A stretch of 64,000 nucleotides of DNA from Paenibacillus validus NBRC 15382 (GCF_004000985.1 NZ_BIMH01000005.1:147274-211273), one strand, 5' to 3'; shown: positions 34,533 through 43,535, counted from the first letter of the stretch. A program made the numbers and translations. The notes: generated from the letters alone by a model not told the origin.

Positions 34533-36584
34533 ATGATCATGCTGTCACTTTTAAATTTCATAGCCTTTCTCGCTGTAACCGGATATGCGCTGTACCTTGC
34601 CGCTCATGTCATCTACAGCCGCATCATGTTCATTCAACTAGGCAAAAAATCGAACTTGCGAAAAGATACCGCGGTCCGGATCAACGAGTTTCTCGTTCAT
34701 GTATTCGGGCAGCGAAAACTTTTCAAGGACGCCAAAAGCGGCGTCATGCACTTTATCCTGTTTTACGGCTTTATCATCCTTCAGTTCGGGGCTATCGAGC
34801 TCATGATCAAAGGATTTATCAAAGGCTTTGAATATCCGATCGGGGAATTTCATCCCTATTTCAGCGTTCTCCAGGAAGTCACTACGTTACTCGTCCTTCT
34901 TGCTGCGCTTTATGCCTTTTACCGCCGTTATATAGAAAGACTGGCGCGGTTGAAAAGGGGATTCAAAGCGGGCCTCGTCATCATGTTCCTCTCGGTTTTG
35001 ATGTTCTCGATCTTGATGAGCCTGGCTTTTGAGCATCTTTGGCTCGGGAATACGGGAAGCCCCTATGCTCCGATTTCTTCGATCATCGCGGGTTGGTTCG
35101 CCGGCATCGGTCCGGCTGCGGCGGGCGTAGGGTTCTATGTGTTCTGGTGGATTCATCTGCTCACCCTGCTGTCGTTTGCCGTCTATGTCCCGCAGTCCAA
35201 GCACGCGCATATCATTTTTGCACCCGTGAACGTCTATCTGCGGGATACGAAACCGGCAGGAAAGCTGACTTCTATAAATTTCGAGGATGAAACGCAGGAA
35301 ACATACGGGGTTGGCAAAATCGAAGAGTTCCGCCAAAACCAGTTGATGGATCTGTATGCCTGTGTCGAGTGTGGGCGCTGCACCCAGATGTGTCCGGCTT
35401 CGGGTACGGGAAAAACGTTGTCGCCGATGGACGTCATTACCAAGATGAGGGATCATTTAACGGAAAAGGGAGCGGCCATCACCTCCCGGACAGCGTGGAT
35501 GCCTGGTTTCGTCTTCAAAGATACCGGAGCGGATACGCTGGTCAAGAAGGCGGGGACGACGGATTCACTAGCGGCAAATCTGGTCGGAGAGGTGATCACC
35601 GAGGAGGAATTGTGGGCCTGTACGACCTGCCGGAACTGCGAAGATCAGTGCCCGGTGGCCAATGAGCATGTCGAAATGATTATCGATATGCGCCGTCATC
35701 TCGTATTAACGGAAGGCCGTATGCCGTCCGAAGCGGTCCGTTATTTCCAGAACGTCGAGCGGCAGAGCAATCCGTGGGGAATCAGCCGGACAGAGCGGAT
35801 CCTATGGCGTGAAGGACGGGAGGATATCGTCGTCCCGACGGTTAAGGAAGTGGATGAATTTGAGTATTTATTCTTTGTCGGCTCCATGGGCTCTTACGAT
35901 CAGCGAACGCAGAAGGTGGCGCAGTCTTTCGCCAAAATCATGAATGCGGCTGGAATTCCATTCGCCATTCTGGGTAATGAGGAGCACAATTCGGGGGATA
36001 CGGCCCGCCGGATGGGCAATGAATTTCTATTCCAGCAGTTGTGCGAGAAAAATATCGCCAATTTTGAAAAGTATGGGGTGAAGAAAATTGTCACGATCTG
36101 CCCGCATACGTACAACACGTTCAAGAATGAGTATCCGGAATTTGGGCTGGAAGCGGAAGTTTATCACCATACGGAGCTGATCTGGACATGGATGGAAGAA
36201 GGGAGAATCAAACCGACCAAACAGGTCCATGAAGCCATTGCTTACCACGATTCCTGTTACCTCGGCCGGTACAACGGAATTTATGAGATCCCGCGTAAAA
36301 TCCTTCAGTCCATTTCGGGTGTGGAGCTGCTGGAGATGGAACGGAACCGGCAGGATTCGATGTGCTGCGGGGCCGGCGGCGGCATGATGTGGATGGAGGA
36401 AACGCAGGGCAAACGCGTCAACCTCGCGCGGACCGAGCAGGCGCTGCGCGTGAACCCGACAGCGATCGGAAGCAACTGTCCGTACTGCTTGACGATGATG
36501 AGCGATGGCGTCAAAGCGAAAGAAGCGGAAGAGCGGGTCGCGACACTGGATATTTCGGAAATCGTGGAGCGTGCTCTTGCATGA
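34533..36584 (+). CDS. FadF-type iron-sulfur membrane oxidoreductase (ETF:menaquinone oxidoreductase-like)
   Basis: This 683-residue membrane protein resembles Bacillus FadF. About five or six hydrophobic helices fill residues 1-230. Two 4Fe-4S motifs follow: CVECGRCTQMCP near 275 and CTTCRNCEDQCP near 363. Two CCG-type cysteine-rich domains end the chain (YHDSCYLGRYNG and CCGAGGGMMW), as in heterodisulfide reductase. The family is thought to pass electrons from ETF to menaquinone, which fits the preceding acyl-CoA dehydrogenase and etfBA. ATG 34533 follows GGATGGGGG; ATG 34539 is possible. Confidence 0.9.
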   Translation: MIMLSLLNFIAFLAVTGYALYLAAHVIYSRIMFIQLGKKSNLRKDTAVRINEFLVHVFGQRKLFKDAKSGVMHFILFYGFIILQFGAIELMIKGFIKGFEYPIGEFHPYFSVLQEVTTLLVLLAALYAFYRRYIERLARLKRGFKAGLVIMFLSVLMFSILMSLAFEHLWLGNTGSPYAPISSIIAGWFAGIGPAAAGVGFYVFWWIHLLTLLSFAVYVPQSKHAHIIFAPVNVYLRDTKPAGKLTSINFEDETQETYGVGKIEEFRQNQLMDLYACVECGRCTQMCPASGTGKTLSPMDVITKMRDHLTEKGAAITSRTAWMPGFVFKDTGADTLVKKAGTTDSLAANLVGEVITEEELWACTTCRNCEDQCPVANEHVEMIIDMRRHLVLTEGRMPSEAVRYFQNVERQSNPWGISRTERILWREGREDIVVPTVKEVDEFEYLFFVGSMGSYDQRTQKVAQSFAKIMNAAGIPFAILGNEEHNSGDTARRMGNEFLFQQLCEKNIANFEKYGVKKIVTICPHTYNTFKNEYPEFGLEAEVYHHTELIWTWMEEGRIKPTKQVHEAIAYHDSCYLGRYNGIYEIPRKILQSISGVELLEMERNRQDSMCCGAGGGMMWMEETQGKRVNLARTEQALRVNPTAIGSNCPYCLTMMSDGVKAKEAEERVATLDISEIVERALA

Positions 36585-36653
36585 ACAATTCCGGTTCAAG
36601 TGCTGCCTGTAAACGGCGGACTTTTTATGGAGTAAAGGAGAGGAGGGACCGGG

Positions 36654-37841
36654 ATGACGAGAAGGGACGCCGTTATTGTGAGCGCCGTTCGTACGGCCAT
36701 CGGCAGTTTTAACGGGAGCTTAGCCGCTGTACCGGCTACGGAGCTTGGATCGGTTGTGATCCAAAGCGCGCTTGACCGTTCAGGAGTCGCTGCCCATGAA
36801 GTGGATGAAATTATAATGGGGAATGTATACCAGGCCGGATTGGGACAAAATCCCGCCCGTCAGGCTGCAGTCAAAGCCGGCCTGCCGGAATCCATTCCGG
36901 CGATGACCATCAATAAGGTATGTGGTTCGGGTCTTAAAGCCGTGCATTTAGCGGCACAGGCCATTTGGGCTGGAGAAGCCGAAGCCGTTTTGGCGGGTGG
37001 AATGGAAAATATGAGCAGAGCGCCGTATTTGTTGGAGAACGCCAGAAGCGGCTTCCGGATGGGGGACCAGCAGGTGGTCGACAGCCTCATTCGCGACGGA
37101 TTATGGTGCGCGTTTCATGACTATCACATGGGGATCACGGCAGAGAACCTGTGCGAGAAGTACGCCATTTCCCGGGAAGCGCAGGATGAATTCGCAGCCT
37201 GGAGCCAGCAAAAAGCGGAAACGGCGACAGCCCAAGGGAAATTCAGGGATGAAATCGCTCCTGTTCGGATTCCGCAAAGAAAAGGCGACGCCCTTGTCTT
37301 TGAAACAGATGAATTTCCCCGTAAAGGCGTCACGGCTGAGGACCTCGGCCAATTAAAACCGTCCTTCATGAAGAATGGAACCGTGACTGCGGGCAACGCC
37401 TCAGGCATCAATGACGGGGCTGCGTGCCTGCTTATCATGAGCAGGGAAAAGGCGCAAAAGCTCGGAATACCTCCACTAGGGGTTATAAAAGCCAACGCTT
37501 CCGCAGGGGTTGATCCTAGTATCATGGGACTCGGTCCCGTACCGGCCACGCGGAAAGCGCTGCACAAAGCAGGCCTCTCCCTCGAAGATATAGACCTGAT
37601 CGAAGCGAATGAAGCTTTTGCCGTACAGGCTCTTGCCGTTGACCGGGAGCTCAAATTCAACAGAAGCAAGTTAAATGTAAACGGCGGTGCGATCGCGATC
37701 GGACATCCCATTGGCGCGAGCGGCGCCCGGATTCTGGTTACACTGCTTTATGAAATGAAGCGCCGGTCCTCCCGGTATGGTCTTGCTACGCTGTGCATAG
37801 GCGGAGGCCAGGGCATAGCAACGATTGTTGAAAGGGAATAA
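36654..37841 (+). CDS. Thiolase (acetyl-CoA acetyltransferase family)
   Basis: This is a 395-residue thiolase. It has the nucleophilic Cys in N-K-V-C-G-S-G near residue 88, the His in [15 protein letters not shown] near 350, and the second Cys in C-I-G-G-G-Q-G near 382, all in place. It cleaves a 3-ketoacyl-CoA with CoA or condenses two acetyl-CoA. In this island, cleavage of the CoA ester of a carboxylated ketone or a beta-oxidation product is expected. AAGGAGAGGAGGG precedes the ATG, and a clear terminator follows, so this is the last gene of the long operon. Confidence 0.94.
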   Translation: MTRRDAVIVSAVRTAIGSFNGSLAAVPATELGSVVIQSALDRSGVAAHEVDEIIMGNVYQAGLGQNPARQAAVKAGLPESIPAMTINKVCGSGLKAVHLAAQAIWAGEAEAVLAGGMENMSRAPYLLENARSGFRMGDQQVVDSLIRDGLWCAFHDYHMGITAENLCEKYAISREAQDEFAAWSQQKAETATAQGKFRDEIAPVRIPQRKGDALVFETDEFPRKGVTAEDLGQLKPSFMKNGTVTAGNASGINDGAACLLIMSREKAQKLGIPPLGVIKANASAGVDPSIMGLGPVPATRKALHKAGLSLEDIDLIEANEAFAVQALAVDRELKFNRSKLNVNGGAIAIGHPIGASGARILVTLLYEMKRRSSRYGLATLCIGGGQGIATIVERE

Positions 37842-37862
37842 ATCGAACCCTCACGTATTAAG

Positions 37863-37886
37863 ATCCCCGTATAATGGGGATTTTTT
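37863..37886 (+). terminator. Rho-independent terminator after thiolase
   Basis: ATCCCC / GGGGAT stem with a 7-base loop, followed by six T. It closes the catabolic operon. Confidence 0.8.
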
Positions 37887-37992
37887 AATTTTAAGCAGGG
37901 AAATGTCGGCAACAAGGAGAGTTCGGGTTACTTGACCAGCGTAGACGCACTTTTCTATATCCAACTAATGCGATGGGAATATGTATTTTTTA

Positions 37993-38022
37993 TTGACAAA
38001 TAAACCGTCCGGACGGTATAGT
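37993..38022 (+). promoter_or_regulatory. Promoter with embedded palindromic operator E for tetR-SMR operon
   Basis: TTGACA (37993-37998) and TATAGT (38017-38022) are 18 bases apart. The spacer holds the perfect 14-base palindrome ACCGTCCGGACGGT at 38004-38017. The wider 18-mer fits the same ACC-N8-GGT pattern as operators A to D, although the arms are GTCCGGAC-centred. Confidence 0.75.
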
Positions 38023-38042
38023 AATCAACAGGGGGCTATCAT

Positions 38043-38588
38043 ATGACATCAAACTCAAAACGTGACGCAATATTGAAAGTAGCTTGTCGCCTCGTGAGGG
38101 AAAAAGGAGCTTTGCAGCTTACATTGGATGCCGTCGCCAAAGAAGCTGGCGTAAGCAAAGGCGGTCTCTTATACCATTTTCCATCCAAAGAGCTACTCAT
38201 TCAGGCTATTTTAAGCGATTTTCTGGACCGATTCGATTCGGACACAACGGAGGAAGCTGTGCGTAATACCAATCTGAACAATGGGTGGGCACAAGCTTAT
38301 TTGATTAAAACATTTGAGATTAGCAAGGATGATCTGGAAATGAGTTCGGGCGTTTTGGCAGCCGCCGCAAACAACCCGGAGCTGCTGGAACCGATGCGCC
38401 AACGCTATATAACCTGGCAGAATCGAATGGCTGCCGAGTGTTCAAATCCTGTTCAGGCTACGGTGGCCAGGCTGGCCGGAGACGGATTATTTTTCTGTGA
38501 ACTGTTCGGATTTGCGCCGCTGGATGAAGAATTGCGATCATCTGTCCTCGCTTATCTCATGAAAATGACCGAAAAGCAGGACGCCTAG
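38043..38588 (+). CDS. TetR family regulator of the SMR efflux pair
   Basis: This is a 181-residue TetR protein. The helix-turn-helix is at about residues 8-53 (LDAVAKEAGVSKGGLLYHFPSKELL), and the C-terminal domain is the type often annotated TetR_C in multidrug regulators. It is followed 1 base later by the first SMR gene. The perfect palindrome between its -35 and -10 implies autorepression, with release by a cationic drug or guanidinium-like compound (inference). Confidence 0.9.
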   Translation: MTSNSKRDAILKVACRLVREKGALQLTLDAVAKEAGVSKGGLLYHFPSKELLIQAILSDFLDRFDSDTTEEAVRNTNLNNGWAQAYLIKTFEISKDDLEMSSGVLAAAANNPELLEPMRQRYITWQNRMAAECSNPVQATVARLAGDGLFFCELFGFAPLDEELRSSVLAYLMKMTEKQDA

Positions 38589-38589
38589 C

Positions 38590-38955
38590 ATGCCTTGGTT
38601 CTATGTGCTAGTTGGCGGTGTCATGGATGTTGGCTGGGCCATTGGGTTGAAATTGTCGCAAGGATTCTCCAATCCGCTCCTAAGCATAGCAACCATTATA
38701 TGTATCCTCATCAGTTATGGATGTTATGTCAAATCGATCCGGATGCTTCCAGCGGGAACCGCATATGCGGTTTTTACCGGTGTAGGCGGAGCGGGGACTG
38801 TGATCGCAGGGATGCTGTTTTTGAATGAACCCGCAGATTGGATGAGAATAGGCTTTATTTCGTTCATGTTTTTCGGCATCCTTGGTTTAAAAAGCATGGA
38901 AGCCAAAGAACCCCCTGTAAACCAAACAACGACCCGTTATCGGGAGGAATTATAA
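38590..38955 (+). CDS. SMR-family efflux subunit, first of pair
   Basis: This is a small multidrug resistance/guanidinium exporter-type membrane protein of 121 residues with four hydrophobic helices. The family Glu in the first helix appears to be replaced by Asp (G-G-V-M-D-V-G-W). P-A-G-T-A-Y-A-V-F-T-G-V-G is the conserved loop. The polar C-terminal tail is longer than usual. It pairs with the next gene as a YkkCD-like heterodimer. The Asp-for-Glu change is visible in the sequence; its effect is unknown. Confidence 0.88.
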   Translation: MPWFYVLVGGVMDVGWAIGLKLSQGFSNPLLSIATIICILISYGCYVKSIRMLPAGTAYAVFTGVGGAGTVIAGMLFLNEPADWMRIGFISFMFFGILGLKSMEAKEPPVNQTTTRYREEL

Positions 38956-38957
38956 AA

Positions 38958-39272
38958 TTGGATTGGATTTGTTTGATCGTCGCCGGTTTGTTAGAGGTTG
39001 TCAGTGTCGTGTTGATGAAGAGGCTGCATGGATTCAGGCTGAACAAGACCACCCTTATCTGTATAGCAACCTTGGGAGGCAGTCTCTTTTTACTTTCATT
39101 ATCTCTTGCTTCCATTCCGGTCGGCACCGCTTATGCCATATGGACGGGTATAGGGTCTGTAGGCGCAGTGATTGTGGGCATGATTTTTTTTAATGAAAGC
39201 TACAGCCTGAGAAAAACTATGTATATCGCCATGATTGTCATTGGCATTGTTGGATTAAAATTGACTTCTTGA
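38958..39272 (+). CDS. SMR-family efflux subunit, second of pair
   Basis: This is a second SMR protein, 104 residues with four helices. It keeps the canonical Glu in helix 1 (G-L-L-E-V-V-S-V) and has P-V-G-T-A-Y-A-I-W-T-G-I-G. The start is TTG 38958 behind GGGAGGAAT; the frame is open further upstream inside its partner. Because one subunit has Asp and the other Glu at the key position, an obligate heterodimer with fixed topology is likely. The 114 bases that follow show no clear terminator. Confidence 0.86.
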   Translation: MDWICLIVAGLLEVVSVVLMKRLHGFRLNKTTLICIATLGGSLFLLSLSLASIPVGTAYAIWTGIGSVGAVIVGMIFFNESYSLRKTMYIAMIVIGIVGLKLTS

Positions 39273-39386
39273 GGAATAAAGGTGTCTACCCATCTGAGCA
39301 GGGTGCACCACGCAGTATAACCAACTATATATCTATGGATACTTTGTTATTTTCACAGCGTGTATGGAAAGGAGTAGACAGATGGG

Positions 39387-40202
39387 ATGGCAGAAGTACC
39401 CGTGCGAAACTTAAAAAAGAGACGTTCTAAAGCGAGCAGCACGATTTATTACGGTATTTCCGCGTTGTCCGTTTTGATCGCTCTTATCTTATGGCTGCTG
39501 GCCAGCACGAAGGGTTGGGTGAACCCGCTATTCGTTCCGTCTCCGGCTGCGGTCTGGACAGCATTTCTCGATATTGCGCGCGAAGGCTATAAAGGAGTGT
39601 CGTTGGCAGGACACATTGGCGCCAGTATGAAACGTTTGTTTCTGGCGTTGGCAGCTGCCTGTATAACTGCTGTGCCGTTAGGCATCCTATGCGGCCGATT
39701 GAGGTGGCTTCGAGCCATTTTCGACCCCTTTATTGAGTTCTATCGTCCGCTTCCGCCTCTTGCGTATTATTCGCTGCTAGTCCTTTGGTTTGGCATTACC
39801 GATACATCCAAAATCATCCTGCTGTTCTTGGGCGCATTCGCACCGCTGTTCATTACGACGGTCTATAGCAGTCAGCGCATACCGATGGATCGAATCCATG
39901 GAGCCAAGTCGTTGGGTGCATCCGGCTGGAATATATACCTGTATGTCATATTCCCTTCGTGTCTTCCGGATATATTAACAGGGCTTCGTACGGCTGTTGG
40001 TGTTACTTATGCCACACTGGTAGCTGCCGAGATGATTGCGGCTGTATCCGGGATCGGTTGGATGGTGTTGGACGCAAGTAAATTTTTACGAAGTGATATT
40101 ATTTATGCGGCTATTATGATGATGGGGATTATTGCAGTCCTTATTGACGCCTTGCTCCGGAGACTTATTCGTTGGGCATCGCCATGGACGGAAGGGCAGT
40201 AG
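39387..40202 (+). CDS. Sulfonate-type ABC transporter permease (SsuC/TauC-like)
   Basis: This is a binding-protein-dependent permease of 271 residues with about six membrane helices. It has the EAA-type cytoplasmic loop (HGAKSLGASGWNIYLYVIFPSCLPDILTGLR), which docks to the ATPase. It starts the sulfonate operon, ATG 39387 with AAAGGAG upstream. Gene order permease, binding protein, ATPase, monooxygenase differs from the ssuBACD order of Bacillus. The monooxygenase neighbour points to alkanesulfonates. Confidence 0.88.
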   Translation: MAEVPVRNLKKRRSKASSTIYYGISALSVLIALILWLLASTKGWVNPLFVPSPAAVWTAFLDIAREGYKGVSLAGHIGASMKRLFLALAAACITAVPLGILCGRLRWLRAIFDPFIEFYRPLPPLAYYSLLVLWFGITDTSKIILLFLGAFAPLFITTVYSSQRIPMDRIHGAKSLGASGWNIYLYVIFPSCLPDILTGLRTAVGVTYATLVAAEMIAAVSGIGWMVLDASKFLRSDIIYAAIMMMGIIAVLIDALLRRLIRWASPWTEGQ

Positions 40203-40240
40203 ATACACACGAAGATGAAGATGATAAGGAGAGAGGTCTC

Positions 40241-41344
40241 TTGTTGATTCATAAGTCAAAGAAACAAATACATACCGCTATCTTATTATTAATTACGTTG
40301 ATGATGGTCATATCCGGTTGCGGTAGTGCCGGTACGGCTAACTCCCCATCCGCAGCTGAGGAAAGCACAGCCAAGCCGACAGCTGCTGGAGCACAAGACC
40401 CTGGCAAAGCCAGTGAGCTTCCTAAAGAAATCAAAATCGGCTATCAGGTTTCACCAAACGGGGAACTGCTGGCCAAAGCGCTGGGATTAGCGGAAAAGAG
40501 ATTCCCGGATGTTAAAGTTTCGTGGCTGAAATTCGACTCCGGTCGCGACGTGAATGTAGCCATGGCTGCGGGAGGAATTGATTTAGGTCTGGTCGGAACA
40601 CCGCCGGGCGCATCCGGGATCGCACAAGGGCTTCCTTATCAAATTTATTATATTCACGACGTCATCGGCGAGAGCGAAGCGCTGGTCGTGAAGAATAATT
40701 CGGGTATCCAATCGTTGCAAGATTTGAAAGGCAAAACGATTGCTACGACCTTTGGTTCGACATCTCATTTCAGTCTGCTGTCTGCGCTTAAGCAAGAGAA
40801 TGTTGACCCCAAAGAAGTGAAGATCATCGATATGCAAGCGCCAGATCTTCTGGCAGCCTGGCAGCGCGGCGATATCGTCGGCGGATTCACATGGCAGCCT
40901 GTGCAGTCCAAACTGCTTGCAAACGACGGCAAGGTGATTATTACCTCGAAGCAGATAGCGGACAAAGGGGCATTAACCGGAGAGTTCGGCGTCGTTCGTA
41001 AAGATTTTGTCAGCAAATACCCGGAAGTCGTGAGAGGGTATATCGCCGTATTGGATGAAGCAAGCAACTATTATATCGATCATCCGAAAGAAGCGTCTGA
41101 GGCACTTTCGAAGGAACTCGGTCTTAGTCCGGAGGAAAGCCTGAAGGCGATGAAGGAAATTATCGTGCTGAACGCAGCCGACCAGACGAATGCCAAATAT
41201 ATGGGAACCAAGGACAATCCGGGTGAATTCGCTAAGCTATTAAAGGCAACAGCCGATTTTTTGGTCGAGCAAAAATCGATTACCAAGTCTCCTGAAATTA
41301 GCGTATACCAAGAAGCGATTCGTAACGATTTGTATCAAAAATAA
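40241..41344 (+). CDS. Aliphatic sulfonate-binding lipoprotein (SsuA-like)
   Basis: This is the extracellular substrate-binding component, about 367 residues. The signal peptide ends in the lipobox I-S-G-C, then a Ser/Ala/Pro-rich linker leads to an NMT1/SsuA-type domain (IKIGYQVSPNGELLAKALGLAEKRFPDVKVSW). TTG 40241 (or 40244) follows AAGGAGAGAGG; the frame opens further upstream without a ribosome binding site. It works with the preceding permease and the following ATPase. Confidence 0.88.
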   Translation: MLIHKSKKQIHTAILLLITLMMVISGCGSAGTANSPSAAEESTAKPTAAGAQDPGKASELPKEIKIGYQVSPNGELLAKALGLAEKRFPDVKVSWLKFDSGRDVNVAMAAGGIDLGLVGTPPGASGIAQGLPYQIYYIHDVIGESEALVVKNNSGIQSLQDLKGKTIATTFGSTSHFSLLSALKQENVDPKEVKIIDMQAPDLLAAWQRGDIVGGFTWQPVQSKLLANDGKVIITSKQIADKGALTGEFGVVRKDFVSKYPEVVRGYIAVLDEASNYYIDHPKEASEALSKELGLSPEESLKAMKEIIVLNAADQTNAKYMGTKDNPGEFAKLLKATADFLVEQKSITKSPEISVYQEAIRNDLYQK

Positions 41345-41360
41345 GAAGGAGGAGATCCTT

Positions 41361-42188
41361 TTGTTCGGTCAACATAACGCTGCTGCTGAACGGGATGTTC
41401 TCCTGCATGAACTCCAGGGCATTTCGCTTCAAGACATTTCCTTGGAGTTTCATCATACGACAACACCCGTTCGGGCGCTGGATGGTATTCAGTTGCGTAT
41501 GAAAAAGAACGAGTTTGTCTGTGTATTGGGACCTTCAGGCTGCGGCAAATCTTCACTGCTCCATATTATCGCAGGTTATGTCAAGCCGACTACCGGGACG
41601 GTCCATATCGACGGCACGGAACATAACAAACCGGATTCAAAGGTGGGCGTGGTTTTCCAGCATGCCAACCTGTTCCCCTGGCTCTCCATATCGGGCAACA
41701 TTGAATTCGGCCTGAAGATGGGTAAAGTCCGGAAGGCGGAGCGTAAGCTTAGAGTCAAACAATACTTACAGCTTGTAGGATTGGATCACTATGCATCCTT
41801 GCTTCCACACCAATTATCCGGGGGGATGAAGCAGCGTGCGGCGATCGCTCGTACGCTAGCTACTGAGCCCGACATTATTTTGCTGGATGAACCGTTCAGC
41901 GCGCTGGATGCGTTAACCCGGGAATCGATGCAGCAGCATATGCGCGAGATATGGAGACAAACGCAAAAATGCCTGTTTTTTATAACGCATGATGTGGATG
42001 AAGCACTTCTGCTGGCTAGCCGCATTATTATCATGCACCCTAGTCCAGGCCGAATTGTGCAAGACTTTGACAATCCGCTTCATTTGAAATTCGCGGACGA
42101 ATCTTTTGAACATATTCGGTCCACGAGGGAATTCGCGGAACTGCGAACATTTCTGTTCACACAAATAGCTTCGCATATAAAGGAATAA
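41361..42188 (+). CDS. Sulfonate-type ABC transporter ATPase (SsuB/TauB-like)
   Basis: This is the nucleotide-binding subunit, 275 residues. Walker A is GPSGCGKSS, the signature is LSGGMKQRAAIARTLA, Walker B is IILLDEPFSALDALTRE, and the H-loop is FITHDVDEAL. The start is TTG 41361 behind AGGAGGAG. It energises uptake of the sulfonate delivered by the SsuA-like protein. Confidence 0.92.
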   Translation: MFGQHNAAAERDVLLHELQGISLQDISLEFHHTTTPVRALDGIQLRMKKNEFVCVLGPSGCGKSSLLHIIAGYVKPTTGTVHIDGTEHNKPDSKVGVVFQHANLFPWLSISGNIEFGLKMGKVRKAERKLRVKQYLQLVGLDHYASLLPHQLSGGMKQRAAIARTLATEPDIILLDEPFSALDALTRESMQQHMREIWRQTQKCLFFITHDVDEALLLASRIIIMHPSPGRIVQDFDNPLHLKFADESFEHIRSTREFAELRTFLFTQIASHIKE

Positions 42189-42215
42189 CTACCATTAGAA
42201 GAGGAGAGCTCATAG

Positions 42216-43361
42216 ATGGAAATGTTTTGGTATTTACCGACGATGGGAGACGGCAGATTTTTGGGAACAACGGAAGGCGCCAGAGTTACCGACCTGTCCT
42301 ATTTTCGCCAAATCGCGCAAGCTGTTGATCGGCTGGGCTACACAGGAATGCTCGTGCCTACCGGTCATGCCTGCGAAGACGGTTGGGTCGTGGCATCAGC
42401 ACTTTTTCCCGTTACGGAGAGATTAAAGTTTCTTGTGGCGGTAAGACCTGGCGGTGTATCGGTTAGTATTGCGGCACGAATGGCTGCTTCTTTCGAACGA
42501 TTCTCTTCGGGCCGTCTGCTCATTAACGTCGTAACGGGAGGGGACCCGTTGGAAATGGCCGGTGACGGAATTTTCTTGGCGCACGCCGAAAGATATGAGG
42601 CAACCGATGAGTTCCTGACCGTCTGGAAACGACTCATGACAGGTGAGGAAGTGACCTTCACCGGCAAGCATATTCGTGTCGAAAGGGCCAAGCTATTGTT
42701 CCCTCCGTTAGACCATAAGTCGCCGCCATTATTCATTGGAGCTTCTTCCCCGGCTGGGCATAGAGTCGCTGCCAAGCATATAGATACCTATTTAACGTGG
42801 GCGGAACCGCCAGACATGGTGGCCGAGAAGATCAAAGATGTGAAGGCGCTTGCAGCTCAGCAGAATAGAGAAATCCGGATCGGGCTTCGCGTGCAAATCA
42901 TTGTCCGGGATACGGCTGAGGAAGCATGGTCAGAGGCGCATAAGCTCATTCAGTATGTGACGGATGAAGACATCGCCACAGCGCAACAAACGTTTGACCG
43001 TTTTGATTCCGTCGGGCAGCAGCGAATGACCCGCTTGGTTCGAGAGAACGCGGACCGGCTGGAGATTAGTCCTAATCTTTGGGCGGGAATTGGTCAAGTT
43101 CGGGGAGGGGTTGGGACTGCGCTGGTCGGAGATCCTGATTCCGTTGCGAAGCGTTTGCTTGAATATCGGGAATTGGGAATCGATACGTTCATCTTGTCAG
43201 GATATCCGCATTTAGAAGAAGCTTATCGGATTGCGGACTTGTTATTCCCAAGACTTCCGGTGTCCTACCCGAAGCGTCCGGCCGATGTCACCTTGCAGCC
43301 TATGGGTGAAATATTAGCTGAAAATATATTGTCCAAGCAGCTTCTTCCGGACAAACATTAA
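42216..43361 (+). CDS. ssuD: FMNH2-dependent alkanesulfonate monooxygenase
   Basis: This bacterial-luciferase-fold enzyme cleaves alkanesulfonates to an aldehyde and sulfite using FMNH2 and O2. It has 381 residues, the family length. The start MEMFWYLPTMGDGRFLG, the RPGGVSVSIAARMAASFERFSSGRLLINVVTGGDP region and LSGYPHLEEAYR are characteristic of SsuD. No FMN reductase (ssuE) is in the operon, so reduced flavin must come from elsewhere. AGAGGAGAG precedes the ATG. A bipartite terminator follows. Confidence 0.94.
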   Translation: MEMFWYLPTMGDGRFLGTTEGARVTDLSYFRQIAQAVDRLGYTGMLVPTGHACEDGWVVASALFPVTERLKFLVAVRPGGVSVSIAARMAASFERFSSGRLLINVVTGGDPLEMAGDGIFLAHAERYEATDEFLTVWKRLMTGEEVTFTGKHIRVERAKLLFPPLDHKSPPLFIGASSPAGHRVAAKHIDTYLTWAEPPDMVAEKIKDVKALAAQQNREIRIGLRVQIIVRDTAEEAWSEAHKLIQYVTDEDIATAQQTFDRFDSVGQQRMTRLVRENADRLEISPNLWAGIGQVRGGVGTALVGDPDSVAKRLLEYRELGIDTFILSGYPHLEEAYRIADLLFPRLPVSYPKRPADVTLQPMGEILAENILSKQLLPDKH

Positions 43362-43407
43362 TTCGGAGCCATCTAGTCAGTACAGAGGAATACTACCCAT
43401 TATCAAC

Positions 43408-43459
43408 GGAGATGCAGCCTCTAATCCTTGCTGATTAGAGAACTGCAATCTCCTTTTTT
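43408..43459 (+). terminator. Rho-independent terminator after ssuD
   Basis: GGAGAT-GCAG (43408-43417) pairs with CTGC-AATCTCC (to 43453) with a small bulge, enclosing an inner CTCTAAT / ATTAGAG stem. A run of T (43454-43459) follows. Confidence 0.8.
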
Positions 43460-43474
43460 ATTTTCATTCGGCAT

Positions 43475-43494
43475 ATGTGAATTTCATTTCACAT
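43475..43494 (+). promoter_or_regulatory. Inverted repeat upstream of the damaged DUF427 gene
   Basis: ATGTGAA-N6-TTCACAT, perfect seven-base arms, in AT-rich DNA. The binding protein is unknown. Confidence 0.4.
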
Positions 43495-43535
43495 TGGAAT
43501 AATAGGAATAATGCTTGAGAATCATTTCAAGGGAT

